Shown in pieces: positions 26,836-35,430 of a stretch of DNA of 64,000 nt. The stretch spans positions 310,001 through 374,000 of the forward strand of contig NZ_JALHLP010000002.1 in NCBI RefSeq assembly GCF_022844465.1, written 5' to 3'. The number at the start of each line of letters is the position of its first letter. Position 1 is the stretch's first letter. The position numbers and the translations under genes are program-made. The DNA is from Bradyrhizobium sp. Lineage in GTDB: Bacteria > Pseudomonadota > Alphaproteobacteria > Rhizobiales > Xanthobacteraceae. Under the pieces are notes generated by a model. That model ran no database searches, had not been told where the DNA came from, and saw nothing but the letters and a program-made list of their open reading frames with translations.

Positions 26836-28395
26836 CTACTCGATGATGGCGCGTTCCGGCGCGGCTGACTGCGCCCGCAGCGCGGCCTTGGTCGAACCGA
26901 TCATGATCGCGAGCGGGATCGCGCAGGCGGTGAAGATCATCACCATCTGATAGTCGTACGAGAACGCGATGATCTGTGCCTGCGCCTTCAGCATCACGTC
27001 CGCCATGGCGCGGCCTTTGTCGGTCGCCATGTCGATCATGCCGCGCACCTCGGGCATCTGCATGGCGTGGTTGAACGGATTGATGTGCTGCGAGAGCACC
27101 GCGTAGGAGTGGCGCGTGCCTTGCGTCAGTTGCGAGATGACGAGCGATATCCCGATCGAGCTCGCGACGTTGCGCATCAGGGTCAGCATCGAGGTGCCGT
27201 CGGTGCGCAGATGATGGGGCAGGGTCAGGAACGCAACGGTGGAAAGCGGCACGAACACCAGGCCAAAGCCAAAGCCCTGGACCACGCTGATGACCACGAT
27301 CTCGGTCACGCCGGTCTGGTCGGTCCATCCGGTCATGTAGAACAGCGAGAGGCAGGTGATGCTGAGGCCGGAGACGATCAGCGTCCGCGCCTCGACATGG
27401 CGCATCAGGCGTCCGACCAGCATCATCGCCACGAACGTGCCGCAGCCGCGGCTGGCCAGCAGCAGCCCGGCGGTGATGATCGGATAGCCGATCACGTTCT
27501 GCAGGAACGGCGAGGCCAGCGCCATGGTCGAGAACAGCACCAGGCCCATCACCGCCATGAACACGCAGCCCCCGACGAAATTCCTGTCCTTGAACAGCGC
27601 GAACTGGATGAAGGGCCGGTCGGCCGTCAGCGAATGCGCCAGGAAATAGTAGAAGCCGACACCGGCGATGATGAACTCGGCGATGATCTCGTAGGAGTCC
27701 AGCCAGCCGAGCTGCTCGCCGCGGTCGAGCGCAAGCTGCAGCGCGCCGATGGCGATTCCCAGCGCGGCGAAGCCGAACCAGTCGAAGCGCAGGTTGATGT
27801 CCTTGCGGGTCTCGTCCATGAAGATGACAAGCCCGAGCACGGTGAAGATGCCGAACGGCAGATTGACGAAGAATACCCAGTGCCAGGAGTAGGTTTCGGT
27901 CAGCCAGGCGCCCAGCGAGGGGCCCATGATCGGTCCCATCATCACGCCCATGCCCCAGATCGCCATCGCCTTGGCGCGCTCGTGCAGCGCATAGGAGTCC
28001 AGCATCACCGCCTGCGACAGCGGCACCAGCGCCGCGCCGAACATGCCCTGCAGCAGGCGGAACAGCACCATCTGGCCGATGTCCTGCGCCAGCCCGCACA
28101 GCACCGAGGCGATGGTGAAACCGCCGGCACAGAGGATGAAGATGCGCTTGCGGCCGAAGCGGTTGGCGATCCAGCCGACTGGCGCGGTCATGATCGCGGC
28201 GGCGACGATATAGGACGTCAGCACCCAGTTGATCTGGTCCTGCGACGTCGACAGCGTGCCCTGCATGTAGGGCAGGGCGACGTTGGCGATGGTGGTGTCC
28301 AGCGCCTGCATGATGGTCGCGGTCATGGCGCAGATCGTCACCATGTTCCGGCGCAGGCCGGGAACGAAAGCCGATGCTGGGCCCGCCGTTGCCAT
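26836..28395 (-). CDS. emrB: DHA2-family multidrug transporter (EmrB/QacA type)
   Basis: A 519-residue major facilitator with fourteen predicted membrane helices. Family marks are DTTIANVALPYMQGTLS in helix 1, the motif A-like WIANRFGRKRIFI, and motif C-like GPSLGAWLTETYSWHWVFF. It uses the proton gradient to push hydrophobic compounds out of the cell, working with the adaptor EmrA encoded 6 bases upstream. The operon marR-emrA-emrB is the usual order. No TolC-like gene is adjacent, so an outer-membrane channel from elsewhere must be shared. Confidence 0.94.
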   Translation of the reverse strand: MATAGPASAFVPGLRRNMVTICAMTATIMQALDTTIANVALPYMQGTLSTSQDQINWVLTSYIVAAAIMTAPVGWIANRFGRKRIFILCAGGFTIASVLCGLAQDIGQMVLFRLLQGMFGAALVPLSQAVMLDSYALHERAKAMAIWGMGVMMGPIMGPSLGAWLTETYSWHWVFFVNLPFGIFTVLGLVIFMDETRKDINLRFDWFGFAALGIAIGALQLALDRGEQLGWLDSYEIIAEFIIAGVGFYYFLAHSLTADRPFIQFALFKDRNFVGGCVFMAVMGLVLFSTMALASPFLQNVIGYPIITAGLLLASRGCGTFVAMMLVGRLMRHVEARTLIVSGLSITCLSLFYMTGWTDQTGVTEIVVISVVQGFGFGLVFVPLSTVAFLTLPHHLRTDGTSMLTLMRNVASSIGISLVISQLTQGTRHSYAVLSQHINPFNHAMQMPEVRGMIDMATDKGRAMADVMLKAQAQIIAFSYDYQMVMIFTACAIPLAIMIGSTKAALRAQSAAPERAIIE

Positions 28396-28401
28396 CGCGG
28401 C

Positions 28402-29571
28402 CTATTCGCGTTCCGGGTTGGCCGCCGGCGCGAGGCCGAACAGCGCCGACAGCGACCGCCGGTGATTGGTGTCGATGGTGGCGTAGACGCTCATGCCGGC
28501 CTTCAGCTTGCGGACGAACTTGTCGTTGGTGTCGAAATAGATCCGCACCGGCACGCGCTGCACCACCTTGACGAAATTGCCGGACGCGTTCTGCGGCGGC
28601 AGGATCGCAAACTGCGCGCCGGTGCCGGGCGACAGCGAACCGACCGTGCCCTTGAACCGGTGGTTGGGAAAGGCGTCGACGTCGAGCGTGACGGATTGCC
28701 CGACGGCGACATAGGTAAAATCGGACTCCTTCGGGTTGGCGTCGACCCAGGGGTTCGAGGTGTCGATGATGCTGAAAACCGGGGTGCCGGCGGTGACGAA
28801 GCGGCCGAGCTGAATCTGCTCGACCTGGGTGGCGATGCCCGGCATCGGCGCCCGCATCACGGTATGGTCGAGGTTGCGCTCGGCCTGGTCGAGCGCCGCC
28901 TTGGCCTGAGCGTAGGGCGGGAACTCTCCGACCGGCAGCTCGGGATTGCCGAGCAGTTGCGCCTGGGCGGTGGCGATCTTCTGCCGCAGCAGCTGGTTCT
29001 GGGCGCTGGCGGTGACGAAATTGGCCGAGGCATTGTCGAGATCGAGCTGGGAGCCGACGTTACTCTTCACCAGCGCGCTTTTGCGCTCGACGTCGCGCCG
29101 CTTCAGTTCGATGCCCTGCTGCGACAGCTCGCTCATCTGGGCGTAGATCTTGAGGTCGGCGACGAGGTTGTCGTAGCTGACCCTGGCCTGTGCGAGGTTG
29201 GCCTTGGCGTGCGCGACGGCAAGGCGGAACGGGACCGGGTCGAATTCGAACAGCGCGTCGCCTTCCCTGACCTGCTGACCCTCCTTCACCACCACCCTCT
29301 CGATCTTGCCGGAGATGTCGGGCGTGATCAGGATCTTCTGCGCGCCGACATAGGCGTCATCGGTGGTCACGTAGCGGCCGCCATTGAGATAGAACGTCAA
29401 TCCGGCGACCGCCGCGACCAGCGGCAGCACGACCAGCAGGAGGAAGCGACGGTAGCGGCGCATCCCGGCCATCAACCGCCGGCGCGGCTCCGCGGCGAGC
29501 TTCGGTCGCGAGGTCGGCGACGCCGGATTACCCTTCTGATCGGGCGGGAACCTGAGGACGGGATCAGCCAT
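28402..29571 (-). CDS. emrA: HlyD-family membrane fusion protein (EmrA type)
   Basis: A 389-residue periplasmic adaptor. After about 35 cytoplasmic residues there is one membrane segment (LLLVVLPLVAAVAGLTFYL). A lipoyl half-motif (DAYVGAQKILITPDISGKIE), a long coiled-coil hairpin of about 110 residues and the second lipoyl and beta-barrel parts follow. Such proteins link the EmrB pump to an outer-membrane channel. The start ATG overlaps the end of marR by 8 bases, and the stop is 6 bases from emrB, so the three genes form one transcript. Confidence 0.93.
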   Translation of the reverse strand: MADPVLRFPPDQKGNPASPTSRPKLAAEPRRRLMAGMRRYRRFLLLVVLPLVAAVAGLTFYLNGGRYVTTDDAYVGAQKILITPDISGKIERVVVKEGQQVREGDALFEFDPVPFRLAVAHAKANLAQARVSYDNLVADLKIYAQMSELSQQGIELKRRDVERKSALVKSNVGSQLDLDNASANFVTASAQNQLLRQKIATAQAQLLGNPELPVGEFPPYAQAKAALDQAERNLDHTVMRAPMPGIATQVEQIQLGRFVTAGTPVFSIIDTSNPWVDANPKESDFTYVAVGQSVTLDVDAFPNHRFKGTVGSLSPGTGAQFAILPPQNASGNFVKVVQRVPVRIYFDTNDKFVRKLKAGMSVYATIDTNHRRSLSALFGLAPAANPERE

Positions 29572-30043
29572 AGCGCTGCTCCTTTCGCGGAGGCTCGCCG
29601 GCCGGATTCTGGATCGCGTTGCGGACGTTTTCCTTGATCAGGTCGAGCTGGTCGAGCAGGCGGCGGGCATCAGCGGGGTTGATGCCGCCAAGCGCAGTGG
29701 CCGTCAGCTCGGAGCGCAGTCCCGCCAGCTTGCCCAGCAGCGGACGCGCGGCTTTGCGCAGATAAAGGCGGTTGACACGCCGGTCGGACTCGTCGCCGCG
29801 GCGCTCGATCCAGCCATTGCCGCAGAGCTTGTCGATCAGCCGCGTCAGCGTGATCGGCTGCATCTCCATCAGTTCGGCAAGTTCCGACTGCTTCAGGCCC
29901 TCGGTGCGCTCGATCTTGGCCAGCACCGCCCATTGCGCGCGGGTGATGCCGTAACGCGCCGCCTGCTTGTCGGCATAGGCGCGCACCAGGCGTTGCACTT
30001 CGCCGAGCGTAAACAGCAAGTTCATGTCCACGGTGCCGCGCAT
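29564..30043 (-). CDS. MarR-family transcriptional regulator of the emr operon
   Basis: A 159-residue winged-helix repressor. The helix-turn-helix reads QSELAELMEMQPITLTRLID and the wing ERRGDESDRRVNRLYLR, both typical of MarR/SlyA/EmrR proteins that release DNA when they bind a toxic ligand. Longer starts exist at 30058 (ATG) and 30064 (TTG). I chose the ATG at 30043 because GGAGG lies 8-9 bases before it. The perfect palindrome 30073-30086 is just upstream, so the protein probably represses its own operon marR-emrA-emrB. Confidence 0.92.
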   Translation of the reverse strand: MRGTVDMNLLFTLGEVQRLVRAYADKQAARYGITRAQWAVLAKIERTEGLKQSELAELMEMQPITLTRLIDKLCGNGWIERRGDESDRRVNRLYLRKAARPLLGKLAGLRSELTATALGGINPADARRLLDQLDLIKENVRNAIQNPAGEPPRKEQRYG

Positions 30044-30072
30044 GCCCCACGCCTCCATAAGCAAGCGATATT

Positions 30073-30086
30073 ATAAGCTAGCTTAT
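30073..30086. promoter_or_regulatory. Perfect palindrome, likely MarR operator
   Basis: ATAAGCTAGCTTAT is a perfect 14-bp palindrome, AT-rich within GC-rich DNA, 30 bases before the marR start. The size and symmetry suit a MarR dimer. It lies in the region where the emr promoter should be. It also lies about 112 bases from the zur start, so an effect on that divergent gene is possible. Confidence 0.65.
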
Positions 30087-30197
30087 GAATTTCCCCTCGC
30101 GCGTTTTGCGGTGACGTGACCCGCTTGCAGGGCATGGCTGGGGCCGCCGGTCCGGGCCGCTTTGGCTTCAGCCGCCACAATGCTACATTGCCTGGCA

Positions 30198-30683
30198 ATG
30201 ACCCTTTCCAGGCCGACATTCCCCGCGCCCGATCACGATCACGGCCGCTGTACCGCGGACGCGATCGCGCATGCCGAGCGGGTTTGCGCGCGCCGGGCGC
30301 AGAAATTCACCCCGATCCGGCGTCAGGTGCTGCAGGCGCTGCTGTCGAGCCACCGGCCGCTCGGCGCCTATGAGGTGATCGACGAACTGGCGAAGTCGAT
30401 GCCGCGGCCGGCGCCGATCACGGTCTACCGCGCGCTCGATTTCCTGATGGAGAACGGCCTCGTCCACCGCATCGAGAGCCGCAACGCCTTCCTGGCCTGC
30501 GCGCATGACCATGACGAAACCTCGATGGTGGCGTTCCTGATCTGCGACCACTGCGGCTCGGTCGGCGAGATACCGGCCGCCCCCGTGGCGAAGAGCCTCA
30601 ACGCGGCGGCGCGCGCGTCCGGATTCGTGCCGAAACTTTCCGTGGTCGAGATCGCCGGCACCTGCGCCCATTGTCAGGAATGA
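30198..30683 (+). CDS. zur: Fur-family regulator, Zur type
   Basis: A 161-residue metal-dependent repressor of the Fur superfamily. The winged helix covers residues 20-90 (KFTPIRRQVLQALLSS, then PITVYRALDFLMENGLVHRI). Two CxxC pairs, CDHCGSV and the C-terminal CAHCQE, bind a structural zinc. The histidine-rich N-terminus and the CAHDHDETS stretch resemble Zur rather than Fur or Mur. It would repress zinc-uptake genes when zinc is plentiful. An ATG at 30162 also exists in frame; 30198 gives the family length. No znuABC genes are in the window. Confidence 0.85.
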   Translation: MTLSRPTFPAPDHDHGRCTADAIAHAERVCARRAQKFTPIRRQVLQALLSSHRPLGAYEVIDELAKSMPRPAPITVYRALDFLMENGLVHRIESRNAFLACAHDHDETSMVAFLICDHCGSVGEIPAAPVAKSLNAAARASGFVPKLSVVEIAGTCAHCQE

Positions 30684-30773
30684 CTCGCTTTACTCCGATG
30701 CCTCGCAATGACGGGGTGAGAGCTGGACGACCACAATAACAACGCCGCATTCCAGCCGCGCCCATGAGGAACA

Positions 30774-31709
30774 ATGCCTGAGAAAATCTCTGCTTCCGCC
30801 GGGCGCGCGCTGACCCCCGGCGCCATCGCCTTGATGCTGATGCTGTGCCTGAGCTGGGGGTTCAACCAGATCGCGGTGAAGCTCGCGCTGCCCGAAGTTC
30901 CCCCGATGCTGCAGGCGCTGATCCGCTCTGCCGGCGCGCTGCCGGTGATGCTGATCGCCGGCTGGCTGCGCGGCGTGAGATTCTTCGAGCGCGACGGCTC
31001 GCTCGGCCCCGGACTGCTGGCGGGCACGTTGTTCGGGTTGGAGTTCGTGTTGATCTTCAGCGGACTGGTGTACACCTCGGCTTCGCGCGCCGCGGTCTTC
31101 CTCTACACCGCGCCGTTCTTCGTCGCGCTCGGCTCATATCAGTTCCTGGGCGAGCGCCTGAGCCTGCTGCAGTGGGGCGGGCTTGGCCTCAGCTTCGCCG
31201 GCGTTGCGCTCGCGATCGGGGTGCCGCAGCCGAATGTCGACGCCACGGTGTTGCTCGGCGATCTCTTGGTTGTCGGCGGCGGCGCACTGTGGGGGGCGAC
31301 CACGGTGATTGCCAAGGGAACGCGCCTGCGCAACGCCGCGCCGGAGAAGGCGCTGGGCTACCAGGTCGCGGTCTCGATCCCGATCCTTGCCGGCGCCTCC
31401 CTGCTGTTTGGTGAGACCATCACCCAAATGCCCGGCGCGCTGTCGATCTCGCTATTGGCTTATCAGGCGTTCTGGGTGGTTGGATGCACCTTTGTGCTGT
31501 GGTTCGCACTGGTGAAGACCTATTCGCCGAGCAAGCTGTCGTCGTTCACCTTCATCACGCCGCTGTTCGGCGTCGTCGCCGCCTACTTCATCGTGAACGA
31601 TACGCTGACCCTCACCTTCGGCGCCGCCGCGCTGCTGGTGATCGCAGGACTCTATCTGGTCAACAAGCCGGACCCGAAGGTCACGCCGGATCCGAACGTG
31701 CCGGCGTGA
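30774..31709 (+). CDS. EamA/DMT-family transporter
   Basis: A 311-residue membrane protein with ten predicted helices made of two five-helix EamA repeats (first ALMLMLCLSWGFNQIAVKLA, second LLVVGGGALWGATTVIAKGT). It belongs to the drug/metabolite transporter superfamily, which includes exporters of amino acids and other small molecules; the substrate is not predictable. The ATG at 30774 is the first plausible start after zur, from which it is separated by 90 bases. It converges with the sulfurtransferase gene across a palindromic repeat. Confidence 0.88.
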   Translation: MPEKISASAGRALTPGAIALMLMLCLSWGFNQIAVKLALPEVPPMLQALIRSAGALPVMLIAGWLRGVRFFERDGSLGPGLLAGTLFGLEFVLIFSGLVYTSASRAAVFLYTAPFFVALGSYQFLGERLSLLQWGGLGLSFAGVALAIGVPQPNVDATVLLGDLLVVGGGALWGATTVIAKGTRLRNAAPEKALGYQVAVSIPILAGASLLFGETITQMPGALSISLLAYQAFWVVGCTFVLWFALVKTYSPSKLSSFTFITPLFGVVAAYFIVNDTLTLTFGAAALLVIAGLYLVNKPDPKVTPDPNVPA

Positions 31710-31719
31710 TGTTTCCGTT

Positions 31720-31821
31720 GTCATTCCGGGGCGATGCGAAGCATCGAACCCGGAATCTCGAGATTCCCCAATGCGCAATTGCGCATCTGAGGTCTGCTCC
31801 TTCGGAGCATCCCGGAATGAC
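31720..31821 (+). repeat. Four-palindrome dispersed repeat, copy B
   Basis: Same structure as 19458-19564 but in the opposite orientation. The outer arms are GTCATTCCGGGG and CCCGGAATGAC. Inside are GATGC-GAA-GCATC, GGAATCTCGAGATTCC, ATGCGCAATTGCGCAT and TGCTCC-TTC-GGAGCA. Compared with copy A, the last stem differs at two positions on each arm and pairing is kept. It sits between two convergent genes. Confidence 0.8.
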
Positions 31822-31896
31822 GGCGCGGGTGGAGGGATGGATCGCTTCGCGGAGCTTGTCATCGGGCATTGGATCTCAATGACATCAAGAGAGCGC

Positions 31897-32772
31897 CTAT
31901 CCCGTCTCGATCGGCAACGCGGTATCCTTGGCCCATTCGCCCATCGAGCCGTCATAGAGGGTGAGCTTGTCGTAGCCGAGCCGGTAGAGCAGGAACAGGT
32001 CGATCGTCGCCGAGATGCCGCCGCCGCAATAGGCGACCACGCGCTTGTCCCTAGTGATGCCCTGCGCCTTGAATTTTGCTTCCGCCTCGCCCAGCGGGAT
32101 GAACGCCTTGGTTTGCGGATCGAGCAAGGTGGCCGCCGACACGTTGCAACTGCCGGGAACCCGGCCGGGCCGGCCATACCGGCTCGGCTCCAGGCCCCTA
32201 TGGAATTGCGGGCCGAGCGCGTTGACGACAACGGCGCTGCGGTCGGCGGTGGCGGCAAGCGTTTCGTGCTTGTCGACAAAGAATCCCGATTTTGGCTTCG
32301 CTACAAACCTCGCGGGCTTGTATCCCTTCGCGGCTCCGGTTTCGAGTGCGCGGCCCTCCGCCTTCCATTTGTCGAGGCCGCCGTCGAGAACCGACAGGTT
32401 CTCGAAGCCGAGTGATTTGAGCATCCACCAGAACCGCGTCGCCCACATCGGGGTGCCGATGCTGTACAGCACCACCTCGCTGTCGGCAGACACGCCATGG
32501 CGGCCGAACGCGGCCTCGAGCCTGGCGACCTCGGGCATCATGAAGCGCAGTTCGGTATCGTCCGCGGAAAACTCGCCCTGCAGGTCGAGGAAATCCGCGC
32601 CCGGAATATGTCCGGCCTCGAACGTCTGCCGTCCGGGCACGGCGAGATAGGGCACGTCGCTGCCCGCAGGCGCGGGTTCAAGATAAGTGGTGCAGTCGAA
32701 CAGACGAAGGTTCGGCCGGTCGAGGATGCCGGCGAGTTCCGCCGTTGTGATCAGCCCGTTTCGCTCCGGCAT
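31897..32772 (-). CDS. sseA: Sulfurtransferase, SseA/3-mercaptopyruvate type
   Basis: A 291-residue protein with two rhodanese domains. The first is structural. The second carries the active-site cysteine in VVAYCGGGISATIDLFLL. Mercaptopyruvate sulfurtransferases usually have CG(S/T)GVT and thiosulfate sulfurtransferases CRxGxT; CGGGIS is nearer to the first. The enzyme would move sulfane sulfur from mercaptopyruvate or thiosulfate to a thiol or cyanide. A GGGAGG ribosome site precedes the ATG at 32772. It is divergent from ispG. Confidence 0.88.
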   Translation of the reverse strand: MPERNGLITTAELAGILDRPNLRLFDCTTYLEPAPAGSDVPYLAVPGRQTFEAGHIPGADFLDLQGEFSADDTELRFMMPEVARLEAAFGRHGVSADSEVVLYSIGTPMWATRFWWMLKSLGFENLSVLDGGLDKWKAEGRALETGAAKGYKPARFVAKPKSGFFVDKHETLAATADRSAVVVNALGPQFHRGLEPSRYGRPGRVPGSCNVSAATLLDPQTKAFIPLGEAEAKFKAQGITRDKRVVAYCGGGISATIDLFLLYRLGYDKLTLYDGSMGEWAKDTALPIETG

Positions 32773-33032
32773 GCCCGCCTCCCATTATTTTGGCTGATGC
32801 TAGGGTGCGCGCTCCACAATGAAAAGTCAGGTGAAGATCAGGACATCCCCTTTCAATCCGGCGATTCCTGCCCAATATAGCTGGCGCACCGGGACGAGCC
32901 TGATTGGCCGGGCACGCCAACGACCTCGCTAAGTCTTTGAATAGAAGAAACAAAACTCTCAGAGTGACGGGACGCACCGAGCCCTCGCCGTCCCCTTGGT
33001 GAATGTCACCAAAACCTGATATTCGAGGCCCC

Positions 33033-34316
33033 ATGAACAAGCACGAAAAACCGCCGCAAGACGACGTCGCCGGCCCGAGCGCCCGGCATCGAACCACCCA
33101 GGTCATGGTCGGCAACGTCGCCGTCGGCGGCGGCGCGCCGATCGTGGTGCAGTCGATGACCAACACCGACACCGCAGACATCGAGGGCACGATCGCCCAG
33201 GTCGCGGCGCTGTCGCGCGCCGGTTCGGAAATGGTGCGCATCACGGTGGATCGCGAGGAGGCGGCCGCCGCGGTGCCGCACATTCGCGACGGCCTGCGCA
33301 AGCTCGGCATCACCACGCCCTTGATCGGCGATTTCCACTATATCGGCCACAAGCTGCTCGCCGACTATCCGGCCTGCGCCGAGGCGCTCGACAAATACCG
33401 CATCAATCCCGGCAATGTCGGCTTCAAGAACAAGCGCGACACCCAGTTCGCCGACATCATCGAGATCGCCAACAAGAACGGCAAGCCGGTCCGCATCGGC
33501 GCCAATTGGGGCTCGCTCGATCAGGAACTGCTGACCAAGCTGATGGACGAGAACACGGCGTCAGCCAATCCGCGTGACGCCCGCGCGGTGACCCGCGAGG
33601 CGATGGTGCAGTCGGCATTGCTGTCGGCGGCCCGCGCCCAGGAACTCGGCATGCCCAAGAACAGGATGATCCTGTCGGCGAAGGTTTCCGCCGTGCAGGA
33701 TCTGATCGCGGTCTATCAGACGCTCGCCTCCCGTTCGGATTACGCCATCCATCTCGGGCTTACAGAAGCCGGTATGGGCTCGAAGGGCATCGTGGCCTCG
33801 TCGGCCGCGCTCGGCATCCTGCTGCAGCAGGGCATCGGCGACACCATCCGGATTTCGCTGACGCCGGAGCCCGGCGGCGACCGCACGCTGGAAGTTCAGG
33901 TCGCGCAGGAATTGCTGCAGACCATGGGCTTCCGCACCTTCGTGCCGCTGGTGGCGGCATGCCCCGGCTGCGGCCGCACCACCTCGACCACGTTCCAGGA
34001 ACTGGCGCGCTCGATCCAGGATTTCATCCGCGAGGAAATGCCCGCCTGGAAGACCAGATATCCCGGCGTCGAGGCGCTGAACGTCGCGGTCATGGGCTGC
34101 ATCGTCAACGGTCCCGGCGAATCCAAGCACGCCAATATCGGCATCTCGCTGCCCGGCACCGGCGAAGCCCCGGCCGCGCCTGTTTTCGTCGACGGCAAAA
34201 AGTTCCGCACCCTGCGCGGGCCGAACATTTCCACGGAATTCAGGGCGCTGGTGATCGATTACATCGACCAGAAATATGGCGCCGGCGCCAAGGCGCCGGT
34301 CACGGCGGCGGAGTAG
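33033..34316 (+). CDS. ispG: 4-hydroxy-3-methylbut-2-enyl diphosphate synthase (flavodoxin)
   Basis: A 427-residue enzyme of the MEP isoprenoid pathway that converts methylerythritol cyclodiphosphate to HMBPP with electrons from flavodoxin or ferredoxin. The N-terminal TIM barrel begins with [19 protein letters not shown]. The [4Fe-4S] ligands are in [14 protein letters not shown] and [12 protein letters not shown]. Frames open at 33003 and 33033; the second ATG has GAGG six bases upstream and fits the usual length. Together with the prenyl synthase at 42009 it covers two steps of isoprenoid synthesis in the window. Confidence 0.95.
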   Translation: MNKHEKPPQDDVAGPSARHRTTQVMVGNVAVGGGAPIVVQSMTNTDTADIEGTIAQVAALSRAGSEMVRITVDREEAAAAVPHIRDGLRKLGITTPLIGDFHYIGHKLLADYPACAEALDKYRINPGNVGFKNKRDTQFADIIEIANKNGKPVRIGANWGSLDQELLTKLMDENTASANPRDARAVTREAMVQSALLSAARAQELGMPKNRMILSAKVSAVQDLIAVYQTLASRSDYAIHLGLTEAGMGSKGIVASSAALGILLQQGIGDTIRISLTPEPGGDRTLEVQVAQELLQTMGFRTFVPLVAACPGCGRTTSTTFQELARSIQDFIREEMPAWKTRYPGVEALNVAVMGCIVNGPGESKHANIGISLPGTGEAPAAPVFVDGKKFRTLRGPNISTEFRALVIDYIDQKYGAGAKAPVTAAE

Positions 34317-34323
34317 TATTCTT

Positions 34324-34456
34324 CGTCGTCCCCGCGCACGCGGGGACCCATAACCACAGGGATTTGTGGTTACGCTTGGCTGCAGCCACCGCTTTTCTCC
34401 GCCACCAACTCCTGTGGTCATGGGTCCCGGCTCGCGCTTCGCTTGGCCGGGACGAC
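34324..34456. repeat. Long palindromic intergenic repeat (GTCGTCC family), copy 2
   Basis: Ends are CGTCGTCCCC and GGGACGAC. The left arm contains CCCCGC-GCA-CGCGGGG-type and ACCACA-GGGATT-TGTGGT hairpins, and the right arm contains GTCCCGGC...GGCCGGGAC. The shared GTCGTCC...GGGACCCATA and ATGGGTCCCGGC...GGACGAC segments link it to 22377-22502. It fills the space between ispG and the next plus-strand gene. Confidence 0.7.
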
Positions 34457-34527
34457 CAAGTGGAGAGATTGCGCTTCGCGCCATCCGGGCTACGATGCTT
34501 CCAACAAAAATCGTTGGGAGAACGCCC

Positions 34528-35424
34528 ATGAGTTCGCTGTCCGGCAAGCAAGGCCCGCGCTATCGTCACCTCGCCGGCGAGGCCGAGCCCTATGAGACCA
34601 TCGGGGTCGAAAAACTCACCCCGATCATCGGCGCGGAAATCTCCGGCGTCGATATCGGCAGGCTCGTCTCGGACGATTCCCGTTCCAACCGCCAGATCGA
34701 CGAAATCCACCGCGCGCTCGCCGAGAACCTCGTGATCTTCTTCCGCGACCAGCACATCACGCCACAACAGCATCTCGCCTTCGGCCGCAAGTTCGGCGAA
34801 CTGCACGTCCATCCCGCCGCACCGCACGAGGGCGACGATCCCGCGCTGATGAAGATCTACGCCGACAAGGACTCACCGCGCGCCAATGGCGAGGGCTGGC
34901 ACAGCGACGTCTCCTGCGACCTTGAGCCGCCGATGGGGTCGATCCTCTACATCAGGCAGTGCCCGCCGCGCGGCGGCGACACGCTGTTCGCCAATATGTA
35001 CGCGGCCTACGAGGCGCTGTCGGAGCGGATGAAAACCTATCTCGACGGGCTGACCGCGCTGCATGACGGCGAGCAGACCTACCGCGGCCTCTACGCCAAT
35101 TACGGCGTCGCCGACCGGCCGGACTATCCGCGCGCCGAGCATCCGGTCGTGCGCACCCATCCGGTCACGGGAAAGAAGGCGCTCTACGTCAACCGCGGCT
35201 TCACCCGGTTCATATCAGGCATCCCCCGCGACGAGAGCGACGCCATGCTGGCCTATCTGTACCAGCACGCGGAGAATCCCCTGTTCCAGTGCCGTTTCCG
35301 CTGGAGCGAAAACGCCATTGCGTTCTGGGACAATCGCTGCGCCCAGCACCGCGCGATGTGGGACTACTGGCCGCACACGCGTGCGGGAACGCGGGTGACG
35401 GTGAAGGGCGAACGGCCGGTGTGA
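34528..35424 (+). CDS. TauD/TfdA-family 2-oxoglutarate-dependent dioxygenase
   Basis: A 298-residue Fe(II)/2-oxoglutarate oxygenase. The facial triad is H125 and D127 in GWHSDVSC and H274 in CAQHRAMWDY. The 2-oxoglutarate-binding arginine is near residue 285 in THTRAGTRVTV-like sequence (positions 281-291). Members release sulfite from taurine, cleave 2,4-D ethers or act on other small acids; the substrate here is not predictable. The frame is open well upstream through a repeat, but the ATG at 34528 gives the family N-terminus. The neighbouring genes offer no clear clue to its substrate. Confidence 0.88.
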   Translation: MSSLSGKQGPRYRHLAGEAEPYETIGVEKLTPIIGAEISGVDIGRLVSDDSRSNRQIDEIHRALAENLVIFFRDQHITPQQHLAFGRKFGELHVHPAAPHEGDDPALMKIYADKDSPRANGEGWHSDVSCDLEPPMGSILYIRQCPPRGGDTLFANMYAAYEALSERMKTYLDGLTALHDGEQTYRGLYANYGVADRPDYPRAEHPVVRTHPVTGKKALYVNRGFTRFISGIPRDESDAMLAYLYQHAENPLFQCRFRWSENAIAFWDNRCAQHRAMWDYWPHTRAGTRVTVKGERPV

Positions 35425-35430
35425 GCCCGC

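Noticed and set aside
27067..29637. An 856-residue plus-strand frame opposite emrB and emrA
   Set aside because: It runs across two recognised genes and their 6-base gap. The product is rich in H, R, Q and G without any motif, as expected of an antisense shadow.
30684..30735. TGCCTCGCAATGACGGGGTG stretch after zur, possible half of a dispersed repeat
   Set aside because: It resembles the GCGAGGCAAT/CATTGC repeat family, but no paired arm is present, so I could not define an element.
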